Shown: in pieces, positions 56,664-64,000 of the stretch
Numbering within the stretch: the stretch's first letter is position 1
Layout: each line of letters opens with the position of its first letter
NCBI RefSeq assembly: GCF_029407905.1
Contig: NC_073642.1
Coordinates: 8,680,001 to 8,744,000 of the forward strand
Direction: 5' to 3'
DNA length: 64,000 nt
Source of the DNA: Bubalus kerabau
Lineage: Eukaryota; Chordata; Mammalia; Artiodactyla; Bovidae
Program-made: the position numbers and the translations under genes
Notes under the pieces: model-generated
Databases searched by the model: none
Told to the model about the DNA's origin: nothing
Seen by the model: the letters and a program-made list of their open reading frames with translations, nothing else

Positions 56664-56860
56664 AGTAAAATGAAAGTGAAAGTCACTCAGTCGTGTCCAA
56701 CTCTGTACGACCCTGTGGACTATACAGTCCATGGAATTCTCCAGGCCAGATTACTGAAGTGGGTAGCCTTTCCCTTCTCCAGGGGATCTTCCCAATCCAG
56801 GGATTAAACCCAGGTCTTCCTGCATTGCAGGTGGATTCTTTACGAACTGAGCTATCAGGG
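56664..56860 (-). mobile_element. Bov-tA SINE with perfect 9-bp target-site duplication
   Basis: Minus-strand Bov-tA: aagtcactcagtcgtgtcca, then attctccaggccagattac, then the diverged reversed head gagctatcaggg. The flanking repeat aatctgtcc is identical at 56655-56663 and 56861-56869. Confidence 0.95.
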
Positions 56861-56869
56861 AATCTGTCC

Positions 56870-57439
56870 TTGGCTCTCAGCAAACCCACTCAACCCCACC
56901 CACCCCTCGCCTATTTGCATCTTTAAAGATCTGCATCTTTAAAATAATAACTGAAACTGCATTGGACCCCAAACGATGTAGTCTTAGGTAAGTCACTGTC
57001 TATCTACCTTGTGCTAATGAAGATTTATTTTGGAGCAAATGGATTTCAGAACAGCACTAAAAAATGGAATTGTGTGCTAAAGCTAATACAGAATTTATAT
57101 TTTAATTTGTTTGGGCAGAGATGAAATTTGAAATATTTTAGAATCCTGTCTCTTGGTTTTCTTTCATTTTTCTTTTTTAGCCACGTTAACCCTCCCTCTG
57201 AAACAAAATCTTGTGTGATCCCCACTGTCTGAATGAGGTCTCTCTCTCTCTGCCCTTCCCAGCACATCATGGCTCATAAGGCACCTCCAGGGGATTAGAT
57301 AGAGACACCGGAGTCGCAGTGTGAGGCCACTTATCTCGCCTACCCCATGCACTCACTGGTCAGCTGAGTGGGCGGATAGTTGGCAGAGCCAGGATGGAAC
57401 CCTCGGACCTTAAAATCCAGTCTAGGGACTGAATTGTCA
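56870..57439. other. Unique sequence, no gene seen
   Basis: No exon or repeat recognised. Confidence 0.4.
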
Positions 57440-57670
57440 TGGCTAATATTTACAGAGGGCCTATGACATGCTGGGGAAAATGCTCAGTACAGTTGCATGG
57501 TTTTACCACATTGAATCTGGCACCCAAAGCACAAGGTGGTACTATTTGTCTTCAGTGTATACTGAGGACACTGAGTCCCTTTGTCATGCTGTAGTGAATA
57601 AATGGCAAAGCTGGGATATAAACTCACTTCTGTGTAACCCCAGGGCCCGTGTTCTTCTCTAATCTGAACA
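57440..57670 (+). repeat. MIR SINE, near full length
   Basis: MIR order: ggctaatatttacagagggc, ctatgacatgctgggg, actgaggacactgagtccct, aataaatggcaaagctggga, then ccagggcccgtgttcttctc. Confidence 0.78.
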
Positions 57671-58224
57671 CTGTCTGCTCATTCTTGCTGTGTCTCCAAA
57701 ACAGAGGGTGAACATCTCACAGTTTTAAACACCAACTCTCCCTAAAACCAGTTTACTTAAAAAGTAGATAGACATGACTTAGGCCCTTAAAAATGTGACC
57801 AACCTGGCACATAAATGGGCATAGGCGGTTTCTAAGTTTTTGCTTTAAATTTTGCCGGCATAGCTTCTTGGCTGGTAGTCCTGTTTGCGTTGTAATATAT
57901 TTTTGACACGAGTTATGTGGAGAGAAATGCTACCACATGCCATTGTGTTGCTCCACCCTGAGGGCAAACCAAGGGTGTCCTGGGGTCACATCAGGGGACG
58001 TGTGCCCAGAGCCGGAAATTGCTGAGTGGGAGGGACTTGGGTGAATGACAGTGTTCCAGGGCTGGTGGACTTGCTGCATAGAGTCTCTCGTAAACATGTT
58101 GTGACGTGTTAATATATAAGCTAAGACATGTTGAAGTTTCCCACTCTTTTCTGTTCCGTTTCTTCATTTTCATTGATGCTTCTTTCAAGTGTCAAAATAT
58201 CTCCTGTAGGTTTAAGACCAAGGT
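57671..58224. other. Unique sequence, no gene seen
   Basis: No exon or repeat recognised. Confidence 0.4.
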
Positions 58225-58233
58225 AAAGATTTA

Positions 58234-58448
58234 TCTTTGTTGTTGCTCAGTCGCTAAGTCGTTTCCGACCCTTTGCAACTCAGTGGACTGTAGCCCTCCA
58301 AGCTCCTCTGTCCATGGGATTCTCCAGGCAAGGATACTGGAGTGGGTTGCCATTTCCTTCTCCAGGGGATCTTCCCAACCCAGGGATTGAACCTGCATCT
58401 CCTGCATTGGCAGGCAGATTCTTTACCAAAGAACCACCAGGGAAGCCC
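58234..58448 (-). mobile_element. Bov-tA SINE
   Basis: Minus-strand Bov-tA: ttgttgctcagtcgctaagt, then tccatgggattctccaggc, then the reversed head gaaccaccagggaagccc. The target repeat aaagattta (58225-58233) against aaagactta (58449-58457) matches at 8 of 9. Confidence 0.95.
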
Positions 58449-58457
58449 AAAGACTTA

Positions 58458-61400
58458 GGCAGATTATTATTCTCGATGTCCATCATTGTCCAGTGTGAAG
58501 ATACAAGAAAGAAGCCCCAGGTAAAGGAAATAGGACCATTGGCTGCTTTCTCCTGGCTGCCTTCAGTGTACACTGATTGTTTGTATGAATCAAAAAAGCA
58601 AGACATGCCCCTTACAAAGGGGCAAAGCCACGTGGCCGCTGCTCCTCTGCTTCCATATGTGAGACCTGAAAGCCAGCCAGGATTTGAAAGTATTGGATTG
58701 GGATAATGTTATTTTTTTCAAAACACCTGGCTAATTTAATATGAAGTGTTTATACTTCATTTTTCTGGCAGTGGGTTTTCCATGTAGGTGGTAGAAGATT
58801 TCCTGTTAAGTTTTGCAAGTTCCAGGGGAGGGGGGTTGCACGTGTGCCCTCTGTGGTCACAGAGACATGGAGGGGATGGCTCAGTCCACTGTCATTACCA
58901 TGGCGTGGGCGGATACAGACTGTTACAGAAGGTGTCCTTTCAACCCCTGGACTGTTGCAGGTTCGCAGGTATGTTAATGAAAATTAATAGGAATGGCCTT
59001 TTTAGGAATTCCAAATATTGAGTCTTGAGGAAGGATCATCTTTCCCCTGAATGTGTGCTCCGGTTGGAATTGCTGTCTAGAGTACCCCGTGGGTGAAACG
59101 GATATTTCGAGCATGACTGAGCTTATTAAGAGCCTGAGGCGCTTCCTCTACCGGGGGTTTAGAAATTTCAAAGGATGGGGGTTGAGGAGGGAGGAATTAG
59201 GAGCATGAGATGTTGAGCTGGCAGGAGAGTGGAAGCAACAGGTTCAGTACTTATCTTCTGTGCTCCTGCAGAGCCCTGGCATGGGCTGAGGATGGGAATT
59301 TAGGAAGATAAGGTCTTACCATCTGTGGAGCAAGAGAAAGTGGATTTGGGGGACACTTTAGAGGCTTTTATTTAGGAGGGGGTGGGGAGAGGGCAGGGCG
59401 GTGCCCGGGGGATGATAATACATTTAACAGGTTTTGCTTAGAGGAGAAGAGGTATATTTGTGCAGTGGGAGGCGTGTGCAATTCGGAGGGAAATACCTGA
59501 ATAGGCAGTTTCAGAATTGGAAAATGGGGAACAAAGCCATTTCAAAATTTCTGGTAGTATCAGAGCAGATTTGTGGATGGGTTATGGCAAGGGGTCCTCT
59601 GCTTTTACGGTTTGAGATCCTTCTCTTTTCTGGGGAGTGTGTGTGCTGGGCTGGGGGATGGGAACATCACATCACAGGGTGACTGGAGCCCTAGGCCCCA
59701 GGTCCTGGCATCAGCTCTCTGGGCTGAAGACAAGTGAAGCCAGATATTGATCTGAACTCCGAATTCTAGAGATGCTTTCAGCTCCAGCAGACGAGGAAGA
59801 CTCCTTCCTTTGGGCGTTCGTCTCATTTCAGAGATGCTCCCAGCTCAGTGGGGAAGCAAAGCAAAGTCATGCAGCCTAGACTGGGAGTGGGGTGTGAGCC
59901 CTAGGTGAGGGGTCCTCCTGGGTGAACAGAAACCAAGGGATCTTTGCCTTTCCCAAGCCTGCCCCTTAAGGAGCACAGCATAGAGCCTGGCTCAGGCAAT
60001 GAGCAAACGCTGACTTTAGCCTTTACCCTGGGTTTCAGGTCACTTTGATGGTTTGCAAAACATGTTCTGTCTTTGTCACTTGCCAGTACTTGTTCTCTCT
60101 GTGAGTAGAACACCAGCGTCCTGAGGGATGTGCTCGTGGGCCATCTGCAGCCAGGGTGGTGGCTTGCTTCCACGCCTCCCCAAGCCCTCTGCTCGGAGGT
60201 GAGGATGCCCTGGAATGCAGGTTTTCACAGGAAACTCGAGGAAGTTGCTACAGAGCTTAATCCTCTGAAGGAGAAAACAGATGACTTTTTAATATTTTCA
60301 GATCTTTGTTTTCAGTTTATTCAAGTCCAGGATTTTGGATAAGATTTTGGAAGAAAAGATTTATGCTTGAGGAGTCTACCTTTTTTTTTTTTTTTTCAAG
60401 TGACTTGGCCAGTTTGAGCTTCTGTAGTTTTAGGGAAACGGTTAAGAAGTTTACTTGGGGAAGGAGACTCCTGTGTTCCGAAAGTTGCTCGCTGCTGACC
60501 CCTTCCGTTGCAGGCATGCTTTGCACACTCCCGCCGTGTGCCAGACGTGTGCGTCACAGGCACACTCACTGGAGCCCGAGTGCAATTGGACCCCTTTATG
60601 TTTATGGACTTTTTGTGCAAATTACTTTAGTCTTCGAGCCAAGGGCAAAATGAAGGAATGATCCTCGGATGTGATTTCCAAGTTTGGGGCCTCATTTACG
60701 TTTTGCCTTGCCCTGCTTGTTTTTTTAAGATAAAGTTAGCCTGAGTGTTGTTTCATCTTTCAAAGCAGATTCCTCTGAACCCTGGAAATCAGACTGTAGG
60801 ATACAACAGATAATGTTCAGGAGGCAGTTGAAGGATGAAGACGTGGGATGCAGGAAAGGTTGCTCAAACAGTCAAACAGGAGGGGGAGACAGAGCCACCC
60901 ACCTCCCGGCACAAGCCAGGCTTGCTGTGCATTGTCTTTTGGCGGGCAGGCTGCTTGCCATGATGGCGGGGCGAATGAGTGGCAGTGTCTGAAGGGAAAT
61001 CCCTGGAATTTCCACCCAGCATTTCAGAGCTCACAGTAAGCTCTATCATATTTTGCTTCAGATTTCAGCTTTCTTAGAGCCCTAAGTGATGTTGGGTGGG
61101 CCTGCCGCAAAGCCATTCACTTTATAATCTGGATAACACTCTGGGGGAAAACAGACACCAAAAAATCGGAAATGATACAAGGGAAAAATGATACTAGACA
61201 TTTAATGGCTCAGAGAGCAAATAAAAATTCACTCTCAGATGTTTTATTAATTAATAGGAAAAGGCAGAAGACACCTGTGAGCCCATCTCTGTTGGGGATT
61301 TACAGCCGAAACACTGTCAATTAGCAGGGTGCGCAGGACATGCCTGTGATGGCACTTGAGTTGAACCAAGTTTTACCTGTTATTTACGAAAGAGACCAAA

Positions 61401-62400
61401 GCCCCAAAATCTCAACTCTTAGCGTTTTAAAAATGGGGAGGATTCTTATTAAACCTAAGAATCCTTCAGTCACCCTTTCTGAAGTATTGAATCCGGGTTT
61501 TTCTCAGTTGAAATGGAGAAAATGATAGTTTCTAACACAATTGGTTATCAGTATGAAATCTTAGCACTTTGCATACATTCTGGCCAGGTTCATAACATTT
61601 TTATTAAATGTGCTGTCCCACCACCCACAAAAAATAAAAAACTAAACAAAATATAAATATGAGCCAACAGAATTCTGTGAGAACAGCAGGTTTTGTTTAA
61701 TAGTAATCTTTGCAAGGACATGCCAATATTCTACATTTGTGTGCTTGTTCATGGCACTTTGGAATCATGAGATAGATTAACTGTAAGTTCTGCAAATTTG
61801 GGGGTGTCTGTGTGTCCAGTTCTCCAAAAAGTGATTCTCATAAAGTTCATGTGGTAATTCCATTAACCAGAATATATGACTACCTGGGACACCGGTTCCT
61901 CCTTCTCTCCCTATAACAGGGTCTACTGTACTTTGAAAGTCTGGTGGATCTTTTGTGGTTTCTCAACAGTAGTAAAAATAATTTAACTCCAGGAAATGGA
62001 GCCAGCAATCAGATTAGATAACGGAAAAGAATAATGTGGCGTTCTAGCATAACAATATACTCCAAAATACATGTTTACAAGTCCAAAAGTGTGCCACCAG
62101 GAAGTAACAAGATCAAAGGAAAAACGACCAGAGAGGCTGGAGGGTAATAAATCACTGGAAGGTTGTGATCTGTAGTGGTTGTTATTCATGCTCCTTGGGT
62201 AGATTTAATTACAGAAAAGGGGGAGGGGTGGGCAGGCATTTTTCTCTCTAGTCACCTAAAAAAATTCGCAAAGCACAATGCTATGTTTAAAAAGCACAGA
62301 CAGCTTCAAGGGCTTAAACAAATTTAAATTTATGCACTCAGAACTTAAGCTCCCAAGAAGAAAATGGACCAAACATGTTGAGAGACCGTTCATTCAAGAG
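58458..62400. other. Long unique stretch, no gene seen
   Basis: Nearly 4 kb without a recognised young repeat. A T-run lies at about 60381-60397. Open frames do not exceed 115 codons and show no family motif. No RNA gene was seen. Introns or intergenic DNA are equally possible. Confidence 0.4.
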
Positions 62401-62410
62401 GTACTACAGT

Positions 62411-62432
62411 GGGGTGGGGTGGGGGTGAGGGT
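62411..62432 (+). repeat. G-quadruplex-type motif (plus strand)
   Basis: The sequence gggg-t-gggg-t-ggggg-tga-ggg has four G-tracts with short loops, the clearest plus-strand quadruplex motif in the window. Confidence 0.7.
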
Positions 62433-63924
62433 GGAATCCAGGTGACCCGAGGGACCCAAGCTTACTAGCAGCCAGAGAATTGAGTGGAGATGCCTTTTTC
62501 TGCTTCTGACATCAGGAAAGAAAGGGAAAAAAAATGTAATTAGGGATCATTTTCCCCTTTTTAGGAAGACATGCCCCACCTTGAGGCTGTAGCAAAGAAT
62601 GGTACTATGATCCCCAGAAGAGGTTTTTTGTTTTTTTTTTTTTCAAAAGAGGTTTCCAAGGGAGCTTTGCAAAATTGTGAGGTCCTCGGCCAGATGGGTG
62701 TGCTCCCAGGGAGGCAGCTTTGGAGGGACTTGTTCAACACGTATCAAGAGGCTGCAGCACAACTCATCTACGTGTGCGGGTTTGCGTGTCCCAGTCTCCA
62801 TCCACACAGACTGTAAAAATCTACCTCCACGGCGACCTCACGCGTTCTGTTATCACTGTCTCCTGGGGAGTGGTTCCGATGTTGACATACTGTATCCAAA
62901 ACATTGCTGGTTTCTAAATAGTAGTTTCCCTGCGAGTGGCTGCCTTCAGTTGATTCATTTAAATTATGTTGACATAAATATTTATGCGTATGGAAAGGGG
63001 CTTTTTCATGTTTCGTTGAAGCATCGCACCTTTTGGACCAGCAGTTTCTACCAAAGTAAATAGGCAGCAGGGAAGTGTGTAGCCACAGATGTGCAGCATG
63101 GAGCTGCTCATGGGCATGTGCCGTAGGCAGAGTATCAGTAGCAATGATACTGGTCAACACCAGGGAGGCGTGTAATTGCCCAGAAATGGACCCTAACACC
63201 CGTTTTAAGAGATGCAGCCAAAACCACAAAGCTGGAGGCCTCTCCCTCCGAGCATGGTCTCCACTTGGACGAAACAGCCCCCAATTTGTCCCTGCGGGAC
63301 ACAGGCCTGCCTTGTTTGGAAATCAGCAAAGTTTAGGAGCCCACAATACCTCACATAACTCTGTGTACAGTAACGGGGAGTGGAAATAGGGCTGTGAGCA
63401 CGCACAAGCAGACAAGTTATAAATATAGACTACTCTCTCAATTCCTCTTCAGTTAGTCATGAGGGGACAGTGCGAGTTTTATAAACTTATAAGGAATATA
63501 CAAACAGTTCCAAATTTAAAATAACTTGGAGTAATTTTTAAGTGTGTGAATAGAATATATATTTTTTTCCCACCCTGTCCATTTACGTGTCTGTGACGGC
63601 AGGTACCTCGTGTGCTCAGGCCTGATGGTCACAGAACTGGGGAAGAGTCTCAGAAGAACTCCTCATCAGGTGGGGATGTTTCTCCTCCTCTTTGGAGAAA
63701 GATTCAAGGAGAGCTGGAGAGAGGGGTGAGGGGTGTGAGAGACCCTGTGCTCCCGTGTGGAGAAGCCGGCAGAGACCCCAGAGCAGGGGCAGGTCCGTGC
63801 TCCCGCGTCCCTTTCCCTGGTTTTTCCTCCTATTAGAATGTGTCCGTATTTGTAAAAATTTTTTATACAGGCTTCGAATGTGAGTTCAGCAGAAGGACTC
63901 TTTGGAAGATGTTAGAGTACATTA
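62433..63924. other. Unique sequence, no supported gene
   Basis: A 153-codon minus-strand frame (62768-63229) overlaps a 128-codon plus-strand frame and neither shows a known domain. A T-run lies near 62628-62643. Confidence 0.4.
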
Positions 63925-64000
63925 CGGAGAAGGCAATGGCAACCCACTCCAGTATTCTTGCCTGGCAAATCCCATGGACAGAGGAGCCTGGTAGGTTGCA
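63925..64000 (+). mobile_element. Bov-A2 or Bov-tA SINE, cut by the window end
   Basis: The string ggagaaggcaatggcaaccc followed by cactccagtattcttgcctg and catggacagaggagcctgg is the start of a BovA unit in plus orientation. Starting at ggagaagg without a tRNA head favours Bov-A2. Confidence 0.9.

Noticed and set aside
1..64000. CRISPR arrays, operons, phage or plasmid genes
   Set aside because: None were seen. The repeats are dispersed ruminant SINEs and LINEs, and the sequence has CpG depletion and repeat content typical of a mammal.

Overview
The window is mammalian nuclear DNA from a ruminant, most likely a bovid such as cattle, yak, buffalo, sheep or goat. The evidence is its repeats. 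It carries many tRNA-derived Bov-tA and dimeric Bov-A2 SINEs, a CHR-type cetartiodactyl SINE, ruminant BovB (RTE-class) LINE copies that still encode a readable YADD reverse-transcriptase box, and a ruminant-type L1 3' end. Older mammalian MIR, L2, L1 and MER5A fossils lie between them. Nothing prokaryotic, viral or organellar was seen.

No host protein-coding exon could be recognised. Every long open frame is either a remnant of BovB coding sequence, a translation of a SINE, or an unsupported frame in GC-rich DNA. The window therefore reads as intergenic or intronic sequence with a few promoter-like islands. I could not name a host gene.

Layout. From 1 to 14 kb there is mostly unique DNA with three Bov-tA SINEs, a CpG-rich patch at 1.37-1.85 kb, a long decayed repeat at 2.8-4.3 kb, a CpG-rich segment overlapping a BovB fragment at 8.7-9.07 kb, and a near-perfect 20-bp stem-loop at 11.25 kb. 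From 14.6 to 17.3 kb there is a BovB copy in two pieces followed by a Bov-tA with a perfect target-site duplication. From 17.3 to 32 kb the DNA is mainly unique, with old MIR, L2 and L1 pieces and a Bov-A2 at 24.5 kb. From 32.4 to 35.9 kb an old L1 has been invaded repeatedly by MER5A, by a Bov-tA that itself took a BovB fragment, and by a second, longer BovB. From 36 to 41.3 kb the DNA is GC-rich and holds the strongest CpG island (38.46-39.0 kb), with two CCAAT boxes 30 bp apart. From 41 to 50 kb there are MIR, L2 and L1 fossils and an AT-rich block that may be conserved non-coding DNA. A second strong CpG island (49.97-50.83 kb) carries NRF1-like, E-box and CRE-like motifs. From 51 to 64 kb the DNA is unique with scattered SINEs, a Bov-A2 inside an L1 tail, and several G-quadruplex-type tracts. 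The last 76 bases enter another SINE.

I found no convincing new multi-gene system. The observations most worth checking are the 11.25-kb hairpin, the CpG-rich BovB segment, the nested transposon stack, and the two CpG islands that lack recognised exons. Repeat boundaries were set by eye against remembered family consensus sequences and are good to about 5-20 bp, except where a target-site duplication fixes them.
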